DNA of 64,000 nt from NCBI GenBank assembly GCA_947458875.1, contig CANGZD010000004.1, forward strand, positions 1-64,000, in the 5' to 3' direction. Every line of letters begins with the position of its first letter. Within the stretch, counting starts at the first letter, position 1. The DNA is from Sphingobacteriaceae bacterium. Its GTDB lineage: Bacteria > Bacteroidota > Bacteroidia > Sphingobacteriales > Sphingobacteriaceae. A program made the position numbers and the translations under genes. The notes under the pieces are model-generated. The model searched no databases. It was not told where the DNA came from and saw nothing but the letters and a program-made list of their open reading frames with translations. Of the stretch, positions 35,972 through 43,830 are shown piece after piece.

Positions 35972-38047
35972 ATGCTGCAAAAAGTACGTCAATTTTATCT
36001 GCAACATCGGGAACGCATTCAATGGTATACCCGAATAACAGCCTGGGTAGCACTTTTTATCGCCCTGTTGTCTTTAGTGGCCGCTATTCTCGTTTACAGC
36101 CAGCGGGAAGTCATCTTACAAAGTGTCATCAAAAAAGCGATTGGTAAAGCTAAGAATGATTATCAGATCGATTTAAAAATTGAGCAAGCCCGTTTTTCGG
36201 GATTTAGAACGCTTGCTATCGAACGCATCAGTGCAGTTCCAGAAAATCGCGATAGCCTTTTATTGATCGAAAAAATGGAGGTCAGCGTGCAGATCTTCCC
36301 ACTTTTATTAGGGAAGGTAAAGCTAGCAGAATTGAATATGGAGCGTGGTTTCCTCCAATTGGTAAAAAAAGACAGTCTGAGAAATTATGACTTCCTTTTC
36401 CGAAAGAAACAAAATACCGGTCAAAAAAATCAACTGGATTTAGCGGGCTTGGGAAACAGGTTGTTAAATACCGTATTCTACAAAATTCCGGAAGACCTGG
36501 ATGTGAAAAATTTTGACCTGAAATGGGTGGAAGATACCACCAGTCTTAATTTTCAATTGAAAGAAGTATTGATTGATGACGGAGCGGTCTCCTCTACTAT
36601 TTTGGTAAACAAAAATGAGGCCACCTGGCATGTGGATGGCGAGGTAGAGCCCGATGACCGGCAATTGGATTTAGATATTTATGCCGACGGGGGAAGGGTA
36701 GAATTGCCTTACCTGGAAAAAAAGTGGGGGCTTAAACTCCATTTCGATCGCTTAAGTACCCGAATGGAAGACGTGAGCTATTTTGCGGGTAAATTGAAGA
36801 TCAATGGCTATTGGTCTGCTAAAAATTTACTAATCAAACATCCAAAAATAGCCGCCAAAGAGGTGCTGGTGCCCGATGCCTATTTAGACGCCCGAATGGT
36901 AGTTGGGGATAATTACATGGAATTGGATGAAGCTTCTGTGATCCATCTGAAGGAAATTGAAATGAATCCCTTTCTGCGTTATACCCTGAAGCCGCATAAA
37001 ATTTATGAATTGGGTTTACATACCGATGAGTTGCCCGCACAAGCTGTTTTTAACTCTTTCCCTACAGGTTTGTTCGAAACACTTGAAGGTATCCGGGTGC
37101 AAGGAAAACTACAGTATGATTTAGATTTTTACCTGGATGAAACCAAACCAGAAGAGGTGAAATTTAGCTCTGAGCTTCGTCAGGAAGATTTTAAGATTCT
37201 GAAGTTCGGAAAAACGAATCTCAGCAAAATCAATAGCGATTTTATTTATACACCCTATGAGTACGGGAAACCGATGCGTGATCTGCTAATTGGAAGTTCA
37301 AATCCAAATTTTGTACCGCTCGATCAAATTTCTCCATTCTTAAAAAACGCGGTCCTTACTGCCGAAGATCCTTCCTTTTTTGGTCATCGGGGTTTTGTAG
37401 AAGAAGCGATTCGAAAATCAATCGCAACTAATTTCAAACGCAAGGCATTTAAAAGAGGCGCCAGTACCATTTCCATGCAGCTGGTTAAAAATGTATACCT
37501 CAGCCGTCAAAAAACTTTGGCCCGTAAAATAGAGGAAATGCTGATCGTATGGCTAATTGAGCACAACAGACTCTCCTCCAAAAGCCGGATGTTCGAGGTT
37601 TATCTCAACTTAATAGAATGGGGACCCAATGTGTACGGAATTGCTGAGGCATCCCGTCATTACTTTGACAAACATCCCTCCGAGTTGAATCTGGGAGAGA
37701 GTATTTATTTAGCAAGCATCGTTCCGAGGCCTAAATCTTCACTTTACTTTTTTGAATATCAGGGAAATTTGAGAGCCAGCATGTTAGGTTATTTTAACAG
37801 CATTGGCGGCTTGATGGCTCGTCGCGGATTGGCTCCGGCCGACAGTACCGGCTATGGGTTTTATGATGTTCGGTTAAAAGAGGATTTGAGATACCTGCTT
37901 TCCAGACCCGATTCGCTGATACTCGACAGCCTGATGGAAGGTAACAATTCGGATCTTGGAGAGCTTTTGATGGAGCCACTCATCAAAAAAAGCAAGGCAG
38001 ACAGCATGGCATTACATCAGCCAAAAAAACTCAGATTTCTTCCTTAA
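35972..38047 (+). CDS. GT51 glycosyltransferase (monofunctional transglycosylase) with long N-terminal domain
   Basis: The 691-aa protein has an N-terminal membrane helix (about residues 22-42), a large AsmA/DUF748-like beta-rich region (about 60-430, e.g. VQIFPLLLGKVKLAELNMERG), and a C-terminal GT51 domain. GT51 motifs are present: EDPSFFGHRGF with the catalytic Glu465, GASTISMQL at 496-504 and the EVYLNLIEWGPNVYGIAEA segment. There is no transpeptidase domain. It polymerises lipid II into glycan strands in the periplasm. I chose ATG 35972; the GTG at 35864 would leave 3 nt to the divergent mrp start. hpt follows with 1 nt between. Confidence 0.88.
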   Translation: MLQKVRQFYLQHRERIQWYTRITAWVALFIALLSLVAAILVYSQREVILQSVIKKAIGKAKNDYQIDLKIEQARFSGFRTLAIERISAVPENRDSLLLIEKMEVSVQIFPLLLGKVKLAELNMERGFLQLVKKDSLRNYDFLFRKKQNTGQKNQLDLAGLGNRLLNTVFYKIPEDLDVKNFDLKWVEDTTSLNFQLKEVLIDDGAVSSTILVNKNEATWHVDGEVEPDDRQLDLDIYADGGRVELPYLEKKWGLKLHFDRLSTRMEDVSYFAGKLKINGYWSAKNLLIKHPKIAAKEVLVPDAYLDARMVVGDNYMELDEASVIHLKEIEMNPFLRYTLKPHKIYELGLHTDELPAQAVFNSFPTGLFETLEGIRVQGKLQYDLDFYLDETKPEEVKFSSELRQEDFKILKFGKTNLSKINSDFIYTPYEYGKPMRDLLIGSSNPNFVPLDQISPFLKNAVLTAEDPSFFGHRGFVEEAIRKSIATNFKRKAFKRGASTISMQLVKNVYLSRQKTLARKIEEMLIVWLIEHNRLSSKSRMFEVYLNLIEWGPNVYGIAEASRHYFDKHPSELNLGESIYLASIVPRPKSSLYFFEYQGNLRASMLGYFNSIGGLMARRGLAPADSTGYGFYDVRLKEDLRYLLSRPDSLILDSLMEGNNSDLGELLMEPLIKKSKADSMALHQPKKLRFLP

Positions 38048-38048
38048 A

Positions 38049-38588
38049 ATGCAGATAAAAATCGACGATAAAACATTCGAACCCTACCTGCTGAAGTCCA
38101 AAATTGAAGCCCGGGTGGCAGCAATTGGACAGCAAATCAAAATCGATTATAAAGATAAGCAACCTGTATTTCTAGGGGTGTTGAGTGGGAGTTTCTTTTT
38201 TATGGCCGATTTATTGAAACAAACAGCGCTGGATGTAGAAATTAGTTTTGTAAAACTGGCCTCCTATGAAGGAGTGAGAAGTAGCGGAAAAATGGAGTTA
38301 CAACTCAGTATCCATACCGATTTAAAGAATCGAGATGTGATTATTGTAGAAGATATTGTAGATACCGGACACACTTTGAAATGCTTGTTGGATCTGATCT
38401 ATCAAGAAAAACCCGCTTCAGTACGAGTTTGCAGCTTGCTTTACAAACCAGCCGCCTGTCAGGTTCAATTCGATGAGCTTCACTACATCGGCTTTGAAAT
38501 ACCGAATGAATTTGTGTTAGGATACGGCCTCGATTACAATGATAAGGGACGAAATCTACGCGATATTTATCGACTGGCGTCCATTTAG
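38049..38588 (+). CDS. hpt: Hypoxanthine phosphoribosyltransferase
   Basis: This purine salvage enzyme turns hypoxanthine or guanine and PRPP into IMP or GMP. The 179-aa protein has the PRPP loop VIIVEDIVDTGHTL and the LGVLSGSFFFMADL segment. It starts 1 nt after the GT51 gene stop and precedes psd by 27 nt. Confidence 0.95.
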   Translation: MQIKIDDKTFEPYLLKSKIEARVAAIGQQIKIDYKDKQPVFLGVLSGSFFFMADLLKQTALDVEISFVKLASYEGVRSSGKMELQLSIHTDLKNRDVIIVEDIVDTGHTLKCLLDLIYQEKPASVRVCSLLYKPAACQVQFDELHYIGFEIPNEFVLGYGLDYNDKGRNLRDIYRLASI

Positions 38589-38615
38589 GATTTTTTTAGC
38601 AATTTTGTAAGCTGT

Positions 38616-39293
38616 ATGACTAAAATGACACTCCACAAGGAAGGAACCACTACCATTGCCTTGACCATACTTTTTATCTTTCTGCTCAATGCATTGGTAC
38701 AGTTTTTCCTGCCCGAATATACCTGGCTGCGTTGGCTAATTTACCTGCTCTCGGCCGGATTATTTTACATCGTAATCCAGTTTTTCCGCAATCCGATTTT
38801 TGAAACCATTAAAGGAGAAAACCTGGTGATCTGCCCTGCTGATGGTAAGGTGGTGGTGATTGAAGAAACAGAGGAAACGGAGTTTTTGAAAGATAAACGT
38901 ATACAAATTTCCGTTTTCATGTCGCCGTTTAATGTGCATGTTAACCGCAATCCCGTTGGCGGATTGGTGAAATATTTTAAGTATCACCCAGGTAAGTACC
39001 TGGTGGCCTGGGATCCGAAATCATCTACCGAAAATGAAAGAACAACGGTGGTGGTAGAAAATAAAGCCGGCATCCCGGTGCTTTTTCGTCAAATTGCAGG
39101 CGCACTGGCCCGCCGGATTGTATGGTACCTTAAAGAGGGGGATACCGTAAAACAAAGTGAGGAGTTCGGTTTTATCAAATTTGGGTCGAGGGTAGATGTT
39201 TTCTTACCTTTGGGTACCGATATTAAAGTACAACTCGGAGAGGTTGTTAAAGGTGGTAAAACCATATTAGCAGAATTAAAAACTATAAAATAA
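38616..39293 (+). CDS. psd: Phosphatidylserine decarboxylase proenzyme
   Basis: The enzyme makes phosphatidylethanolamine at the inner membrane. The 225-aa protein belongs to the short archaeal/Bacteroidota-type Psd: two N-terminal membrane segments (about 10-50), the SVFMSPFNVHVNRNP segment, and an FGSR processing site near the C-terminus, where Ser becomes the pyruvoyl group. An ATG at 38625 in the same frame is possible as a start. A -7-like sequence (CAATTTTG) lies 8 nt before 38616. The Cys-rich protein gene follows 8 nt later. Confidence 0.95.
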   Translation: MTKMTLHKEGTTTIALTILFIFLLNALVQFFLPEYTWLRWLIYLLSAGLFYIVIQFFRNPIFETIKGENLVICPADGKVVVIEETEETEFLKDKRIQISVFMSPFNVHVNRNPVGGLVKYFKYHPGKYLVAWDPKSSTENERTTVVVENKAGIPVLFRQIAGALARRIVWYLKEGDTVKQSEEFGFIKFGSRVDVFLPLGTDIKVQLGEVVKGGKTILAELKTIK

Positions 39294-39301
39294 ATATCAT
39301 C

Positions 39302-39499
39302 ATGAAAAAATTATTATTCGTACTGGCATTCGCTGCTTCAGTAGCAACTCTATCAGCTCAAACTCAGGAACCTGCACAAGAACCTAAAAAAGAAGCTTGC
39401 TGCAAAAAAATGGCCGAGCGAAAAGAAGGTCAAAAAATGAAATGTAGCAAAGATTGCGCTATGCCATGCTGCAATAAAAAAACTAAAAAATCAGCATAA
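39302..39499 (+). CDS. Small exported Cys-rich protein (first of a tandem pair)
   Basis: The 65-aa protein has a signal peptide ending SAQTQ, so the mature protein is about 45 residues, Lys-rich, with paired Cys motifs: EACCKK, CSKDC and MPCCNKK. I recognise no family. The repeated Cys-Cys-Lys pattern and export suggest metal binding or disulfide chemistry in the periplasm, as inference. It begins 8 nt after psd and is followed by a terminator. The paralogue at 39669-39863 shares the EACCKK segment and the signal peptide style. Confidence 0.65.
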   Translation: MKKLLFVLAFAASVATLSAQTQEPAQEPKKEACCKKMAERKEGQKMKCSKDCAMPCCNKKTKKSA

Positions 39500-39515
39500 G
39501 CTGTCATCAATCATA

Positions 39516-39549
39516 ACAAAGCCTTCTGAAAATTCAGGAGGCTTTGTTA
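39516..39549 (+). terminator. Intrinsic terminator after the first Cys-rich gene
   Basis: A 15-bp stem (39516-39530 with 39533-39547, one G-T pair, core ACAAAGCC) has A- and T-rich flanks. Its symmetry makes it bidirectional. The remaining sequence up to 39668 holds the promoter region of the second Cys-rich gene but no other gene. Confidence 0.8.
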
Positions 39550-39668
39550 TAGGTATTCAATCCAAATTGATTACTTTTACATGAACATATTGAGCACCTG
39601 ATTAAATACTTTAAGCGCTCAAGTACCGTTCTATAATTTAAGTTGTTTAAGTAAAATCAAAATAAAAA

Positions 39669-39863
39669 ATGAAAAAAACCATTTTAGTATTCGCATTGGC
39701 TGCATCGGTATTGGCAGTGACTGCACAAGCTCAGGAACCTAAACAAGAGGTAAAAAAAGAAGCCTGCTGCAAAAAAGAAGGTGAAAAAGCTGGTTGTGAA
39801 AAAGATTCTAAAAAAGCCTGCTGCCAGAAAAAAATGGCCGATGCTAAAAAGAAAAAAGCATAA
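39669..39863 (+). CDS. Small exported Cys-rich protein (second of a tandem pair)
   Basis: The 64-aa protein has a signal peptide ending TAQAQ, then EACCKKEGEKAGCEKDSKKACCQKK, i.e. two Cys pairs and one single Cys among many Lys residues. It has its own upstream region of about 120 nt after the terminator of the first copy, so both are separately transcribed. No family is recognised; the design recalls small periplasmic metal-binding proteins. The C-terminus is poly-basic. Confidence 0.65.
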   Translation: MKKTILVFALAASVLAVTAQAQEPKQEVKKEACCKKEGEKAGCEKDSKKACCQKKMADAKKKKA

Positions 39864-39878
39864 GGTTTTAATCACCCA

Positions 39879-39912
39879 AAAAAGCCTCTCCGAATCGGAG
39901 AGGCTTTTTTTA
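39879..39912. terminator. Bidirectional terminator between the Cys-rich gene and the dehydrogenase gene
   Basis: AAAAGCCTCTCCGA and TCGGAGAGGCTTTT are near-perfect inverted copies, with T-runs on both strands. It serves the convergent genes ending at 39863 and 39910. Confidence 0.9.
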
Positions 39913-41136
39913 TACCAACTGTTTCAATGCGATTTCAAACGCCCGTTCAGATAGTCTTGTTTTATCTGATGATAGCTGATGCGTTTTCTGCAATGCATTC
40001 TTAATGATTTCAGATGCATCATTGAAGATGGCCGCATCGCTCATTTCTACATTCTTACCCATCAGGTATGCAAAAACCCGGGCCATACCGCAATTTGAAA
40101 TAAAGTCGGGGATAACTGCTACTTGCTGATCGGCATATTCCATGGTCGGACCAAAAAAGATCTCCGGATCGGCAAAAGGCACATTGGCACCGCAAGCAAT
40201 TACTTCTAAGCCAGAAGTGGCCATTTGTTGCACCTGCTCACGACTCACCAAACGAGAAGCGGCAGCGGGAACAAAAATTTCAGCACCCATTTGCCAGATT
40301 TGCTGATTGATTTGTTCAAAAGGAATGAGATTAGCTGCTACCAGTGTATTCCCCTCCCGATTTAAGAATAAAGCACGAATTTCTTCGAAAGTAAATCCAT
40401 CTGGATTTAACAATCCTCCCACACGATCAATGATCCCCACTACTTTTACACCTTGCTGAGCCAGGTAAAAAGCGGCGGCGGCGCCTACATTTCCCCAGCC
40501 TTGAATAATAGCTTTCTTGCCCTTAATGTCTCCACCATAAATAGAATAAAAATGCCTGATAGATTCAGAAACACCATAACCGGTAATCATATCGGCCACC
40601 ACATATTTCCTTGTAACATCGGGCGAAAAAGACGCATCTTCCAACACCTTCGACACGCCATAACGCAATTGACCTATCTGGTGGATTCGCTCATTTTCAC
40701 GAGCTGCGTAGTGCCCATTGATCACTCCCTCCTGCGGATGCCACAAACCATAATTCTCTGTGATTGGGATGACCTCGTGTATCTCATCCACATTTAAATC
40801 GCCTCCGGTACCGTAATAGTTTTTAAGCAAGGGAATGACTGCCTTGTACCAACGCTCCAATACTCCCCGTTTACGTGGATCGGACGGATCGAAATTGATA
40901 CCCGATTTGGCCCCGCCAATAGCCGGACCTGAAACGGTAAACTTCACTTCCATGGTTTTTGCCAACGACTCTACCTCTCGTTTGTCGAGGCCTTTACGCA
41001 TACGCGTACCGCCACCGGCAGCACCGCCTCTTAACGAATTAATGACCACCCAGCCTTCGGCCTCCGTTTCGGGGTCTTTCCATTCGAAAACTACTTCTGG
41101 ACGTTTTTCTTCAAATTGTTTTAGCAGGTTTTTCAT
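39910..41136 (-). CDS. Glu/Leu/Phe/Val dehydrogenase
   Basis: The 408-aa protein belongs to the amino-acid dehydrogenase superfamily, which interconverts an amino acid and its 2-oxo acid with NAD(P). The catalytic Lys is in GPAIGGAKSGINFDPSD near residue 95, after the GGAAGGGTRM segment, and the Rossmann domain carries IQGWGNVGAAAAFYL. Whether glutamate or a branched-chain amino acid is the substrate cannot be read from the sequence. I chose ATG 41136 (MKNLLKQFEEKRPEVVFEW), since upstream codons run into the rplS terminator. Confidence 0.93.
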   Translation of the reverse strand: MKNLLKQFEEKRPEVVFEWKDPETEAEGWVVINSLRGGAAGGGTRMRKGLDKREVESLAKTMEVKFTVSGPAIGGAKSGINFDPSDPRKRGVLERWYKAVIPLLKNYYGTGGDLNVDEIHEVIPITENYGLWHPQEGVINGHYAARENERIHQIGQLRYGVSKVLEDASFSPDVTRKYVVADMITGYGVSESIRHFYSIYGGDIKGKKAIIQGWGNVGAAAAFYLAQQGVKVVGIIDRVGGLLNPDGFTFEEIRALFLNREGNTLVAANLIPFEQINQQIWQMGAEIFVPAAASRLVSREQVQQMATSGLEVIACGANVPFADPEIFFGPTMEYADQQVAVIPDFISNCGMARVFAYLMGKNVEMSDAAIFNDASEIIKNALQKTHQLSSDKTRLSERAFEIALKQLV

Positions 41137-41153
41137 GTGGAATTTGATTAAAC

Positions 41154-41189
41154 AAAAAAGCCTCCCCAAATAATCGGAGAGGCTTTTTG
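41154..41189 (-). terminator. Intrinsic terminator after rplS
   Basis: AAAAAGCCTC (41155-41164) and GAGGCTTTTT (41179-41188) form a stem with flanking A/T runs. It lies between the end of rplS and the start of the dehydrogenase gene on the same strand. Confidence 0.8.
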
Positions 41190-41202
41190 TAGATATTTTG
41201 AA

Positions 41203-41550
41203 TTAAACTCTTTTAGTTTTGATACGAGCAGCTTTACCAGTTAAAGCTCTCATGTAGAACAACTTCGCTCTACGAACTTTACCATAGCTCATTACATCAA
41301 TTTTCTCAATATTTGGAGAATTGATCGGGAAAATACGCTCTACACCAACTCCGTTAGACATTTTACGAACAGTAAAAGTTTCGTTCGCCCCTACGCTGTT
41401 ACGTTGAATCACAACGCCTTGGTAGATTTGCACACGCTCTTTGTTTCCTTCGCGAATTTTATAATGTACAGCAATGGTATCACCCGCCTTAAATGCAGGG
41501 CTTGCGTTTCTAACGATTGCCTGTTCTTCTACAAATTTTACTAAATCCAT
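41203..41550 (-). CDS. rplS: 50S ribosomal protein L19
   Basis: The 115-aa protein has the L19 signature segments [16 protein letters not shown] and [13 protein letters not shown] and a basic C-terminus ending RIKTKRV. It lies at the 30S-50S interface. In most bacteria it is the last gene of rpsP-rimM-trmD-rplS; here a pair of small HTH-like genes separates it from trmD, and a leader hairpin lies upstream. Confidence 0.98.
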   Translation of the reverse strand: MDLVKFVEEQAIVRNASPAFKAGDTIAVHYKIREGNKERVQIYQGVVIQRNSVGANETFTVRKMSNGVGVERIFPINSPNIEKIDVMSYGKVRRAKLFYMRALTGKAARIKTKRV

Positions 41551-41568
41551 GATTTTAAGCTCTTAACA

Positions 41569-41592
41569 CGATTTTTGAGCCTGCAAAAATCG
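41569..41592 (-). promoter_or_regulatory. Perfect hairpin in the rplS leader
   Basis: CGATTTTTG (41569-41577) and CAAAAATCG (41584-41592) form a perfect 9-bp stem with a 6-nt loop, about 20-45 nt upstream of the rplS start codon. No T-run terminator follows, so it may be a leader RNA structure, for instance for feedback control by L19. L19 leader RNAs are known in Firmicutes; I cannot say it belongs to any described class. Confidence 0.45.
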
Positions 41593-41657
41593 GACTGCAA
41601 TTTTAGGCAATAATTTTGAATATTAAAAGGAATTTAAAAATTTTCCACATTTTAATT

Positions 41658-41927
41658 TCAAAGGTGTTTGTATTCCTGTAAAAGCTCACTGATGTGCTTA
41701 CATTTTACCTGCACATTTTGCAAGCCACCTGGCCTAACCCCGAAAATTTGCTCTAATTGCAACATTTTCTGATAGGGAATATCGCGGCTTTCCTCTGCCC
41801 TGATACTCCGGTAATTAAAAAAAGTGTTGGGAGAAATATTCAGCACCATAGGAATTATTTTCAGTGCTTTTTTATAGTCCTTCATCGGCAAATTTGCCAA
41901 CATTTCATTAATACAATACTTATACAT
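41658..41927 (-). CDS. Small HTH-like protein, divergent from the next gene
   Basis: The 89-aa protein has no recognised family name. Its helix-rich middle, FFNYRSIRAEESRDIPYQKML and IFGVRPGGL, lines up with the HTH part of the gene at 42064-42426 (IKYQDLILLSRKLQVHPGELF). It looks like a degenerate XRE-type DNA-binding domain with no further domain. An ATG at 41903 (MLANLPMKDY) is an alternative start. It lies between rplS and trmD, with its promoter facing that of the divergent gene across 136 nt. Confidence 0.6.
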   Translation of the reverse strand: MYKYCINEMLANLPMKDYKKALKIIPMVLNISPNTFFNYRSIRAEESRDIPYQKMLQLEQIFGVRPGGLQNVQVKCKHISELLQEYKHL

Positions 41928-42001
41928 AAGTTAAATTTTATAGATTTAAAGAAAAATTTGTATATTTTATCAAAATATTGAGCACTTTAAAATTAGTTTA
42001 G

Positions 42002-42035
42002 TAATTGTTACGAATAAAAATAAGCATTACAATTA
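42002..42035. promoter_or_regulatory. Dyad between the two divergent small HTH-like genes
   Basis: TAATTGT (42002-42008) and ACAATTA (42029-42035) are inverted copies 20 nt apart in the shared 136-nt upstream region. They could be the operator of one or both HTH-like proteins. No consensus -7 box was identified for either gene. Confidence 0.35.
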
Positions 42036-42063
42036 ATATATTCTACTTTATACTTAAATTTTT

Positions 42064-42426
42064 ATGTACCTAAAAGAAACCGTAGATAAACTATTAAAAA
42101 AACACAACCGATCGCTGAGTTGGCTGGCTTCCGAAATGGGAAAGTCATTTGATGGGCTGAAGCTTAGCTTGGTGAAAGGCTCCATCAAATATCAGGACCT
42201 AATCCTGCTTTCGAGAAAATTACAAGTACATCCCGGGGAACTCTTTGAAAGTGATCATACCGGCTATTCGCCCGAGGAATGGAGAAATGTATTGCAAGAG
42301 GGAGAAGCGCAATACAACAATGTTAAAAAGGAGTTATCTTCTTGTAAAGAATTGAACGAAGCGCTCAGGAATCAACTGAAAGATAAAGAGCGGATCATTG
42401 ATTTACTGAATCAGGATAAACCTTGA
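42064..42426 (+). CDS. Small HTH-like protein with C-terminal coiled coil
   Basis: The 120-aa protein has an XRE-like HTH in the first 60 residues (LSWLASEMGKSFDGLKLSLVK, IKYQDLILLSRKLQVHPGELF) and a coiled-coil tail (about 75-118: NNVKKELSSCKELNEALRNQLKDKERIIDLLNQ), which would dimerise it. It is convergent with trmD (11 nt between the stops) and divergent from the small gene at 41658-41927. A role as a local regulator is inferred from the fold only. Confidence 0.65.
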   Translation: MYLKETVDKLLKKHNRSLSWLASEMGKSFDGLKLSLVKGSIKYQDLILLSRKLQVHPGELFESDHTGYSPEEWRNVLQEGEAQYNNVKKELSSCKELNEALRNQLKDKERIIDLLNQDKP

Positions 42427-42437
42427 ACAAAAAGGTA

Positions 42438-43115
42438 TTAATCGCTCAATAAATCGGGACGACGGGTACTGGTACGCTCCAATGCTTGTTCGTGCCGCCA
42501 TTCATCAATTGCTTTTTGATTGCCGCTTAGCAATATATCCGGCACCGAATGGCCCTCCCATTCAGCAGGTCGGGTGTAAACCGGTGCATCTAATAAATCG
42601 TCTTGAAAAGAATCAGAAAGTGCAGAGGTTTCATCAGATAAAACGCCTGGTATCAGACGAACGACTGCATCAACCAATACCGCAGCAGGCAATTCTCCCC
42701 CTGAAAGCACATAATCACCAATAGATATTTCCCGGGTCACATAAATATCTCTGATGCGCTGATCGATACCCTTGTAATGACCACATAATATGAGGATATT
42801 TTGATGAGAGACGAGGTGATTGGCGATTGGCTGGTTTAATCGCTCCCCATCGGGACTCATAAAGATGATTTCGTCGTAATGACGTTCTTTTTTAAGGGCT
42901 TCAATGCAATTGGCAAAGGGTTGAATGGTCATCACCATGCCACTGCCACCACCGTAAGGATAATCATCCACGCTTTTGTGCTTATTATCTGCATAATCAC
43001 GCAGGTTGTGCACATGGATCTCGGCCAGCCCCTTCTGTTGTGCCCGCTGTAAAATTGAATGGGCGAAAGGGCCTTCGAGTAAGCCGGGTAAAACAGTGAC
43101 GATATCGAAACGCAT
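42438..43115 (-). CDS. trmD: tRNA (guanine-N1-)-methyltransferase
   Basis: TrmD makes m1G37 next to the anticodon of several tRNAs and so prevents frameshifting. The 225-aa SPOUT enzyme has [21 protein letters not shown] and [14 protein letters not shown], which form the trefoil-knot SAM site. I chose ATG 43115 ([12 protein letters not shown]). It lies 15 nt downstream of the HTH gene at 43131, so it may be read from the promoter of that module. Confidence 0.97.
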   Translation of the reverse strand: MRFDIVTVLPGLLEGPFAHSILQRAQQKGLAEIHVHNLRDYADNKHKSVDDYPYGGGSGMVMTIQPFANCIEALKKERHYDEIIFMSPDGERLNQPIANHLVSHQNILILCGHYKGIDQRIRDIYVTREISIGDYVLSGGELPAAVLVDAVVRLIPGVLSDETSALSDSFQDDLLDAPVYTRPAEWEGHSVPDILLSGNQKAIDEWRHEQALERTSTRRPDLLSD

Positions 43116-43130
43116 GGCCAAATTTACACT

Positions 43131-43331
43131 TTAATCTTCCACTTCAAGTTCAAAAATATCTTCTACCGGCTTATCGAAATAACGAGCAAATTTAAGTGCC
43201 AATACAGTTGAGGGCACGTATTTGCCCGTTTCAATGGTATTAATTGTCTGACGACTTACTCCAATGGCTTCGGCCAGCTCTGCCTGGGTAATGTTCTTGA
43301 TGGCACGTTGCACTTTGATGGTGTTTTTCAT
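43131..43331 (-). CDS. Small XRE-family HTH transcriptional regulator
   Basis: The 66-aa protein is a single HTH_3 domain (ITQAELAEAIGVSRQTINTIETGKY) followed by a short acidic tail. Such minimal regulators usually sit beside a small membrane protein gene, as here (gap 3 nt). It probably represses the promoter of the module, where a perfect dyad lies between the -33 and -7 boxes. It comes directly before trmD. Confidence 0.88.
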   Translation of the reverse strand: MKNTIKVQRAIKNITQAELAEAIGVSRQTINTIETGKYVPSTVLALKFARYFDKPVEDIFELEVED

Positions 43332-43334
43332 AGT

Positions 43335-43772
43335 TTAATCTTGGTTTTGGATATAAATCATCGCCCTGAAACGAATGATGAATAATAACAACACACTAAA
43401 CATATTATAAACCATGATATCAAAAAAAGCAGTATTGTGTACCACCAGGATCTGCAAAATTAACACGGCATAATTTAAATATACCGCGAACTGTAGAGAT
43501 TCTAAACGCAGGTTAGAAATCCACTCATCTTCTATCTTTTCTTTTGAAAAAGCAATAAACAATAGACTGATAATGAGTCCGATACTTGCTATTTCATCGG
43601 TAAAATTCAGGGTATCGCTATCAAACAAGCTTTTTTGAATAATCAAATCGAATTCTAAAAAACTAAATCGAAAATCAGCATACATACAAGCTAAACCTAA
43701 TACCAAGGAAGGGATAAAGATCATCCAACCAATACGACGATAGTGGTGTGGAAATAAGAATTTGTTTTTCAT
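43335..43772 (-). CDS. Small multi-pass membrane protein paired with an XRE regulator
   Basis: The 145-aa protein has about four hydrophobic segments (near residues 12-32, 55-75, 95-112 and 118-135) and no recognised domain. It recalls the DUF2178-like membrane partners of small HTH regulators, but I cannot confirm that. I chose ATG 43772; a TTG lies just upstream. It is the first gene of an HTH module placed between rimM and trmD, with a clear promoter of its own. Confidence 0.7.
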   Translation of the reverse strand: MKNKFLFPHHYRRIGWMIFIPSLVLGLACMYADFRFSFLEFDLIIQKSLFDSDTLNFTDEIASIGLIISLLFIAFSKEKIEDEWISNLRLESLQFAVYLNYAVLILQILVVHNTAFFDIMVYNMFSVLLLFIIRFRAMIYIQNQD

Positions 43773-43792
43773 AATTGTCAACTTTATTTTAA

Positions 43793-43825
43793 CAAATGTA
43801 AAACATAATTGACATTATGTACAAA
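43793..43825 (-). promoter_or_regulatory. Promoter of the membrane protein-HTH module, with a dyad in its spacer
   Basis: On the minus strand TTTG (43822-43825), 21 nt, then TACATTTG (43793-43800) is a full consensus promoter. Its spacer holds the perfect dyad ACATAAT-TGAC-ATTATGT (43803-43820). A related sequence, ATAATTGTCA, recurs at 43771-43780 across the start codon and matches ATAATTGACA (43805-43814) at 9 of 10 bases. Confidence 0.65.
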
Positions 43826-43830
43826 TTTTT

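Noticed and set aside
43131-43772. Toxin-antitoxin system
   Set aside because: The HTH gene and partner size fit superficially, but the partner is a four-helix membrane protein without toxin motifs and the order is membrane protein first; a regulator-sensor pair is the simpler reading.
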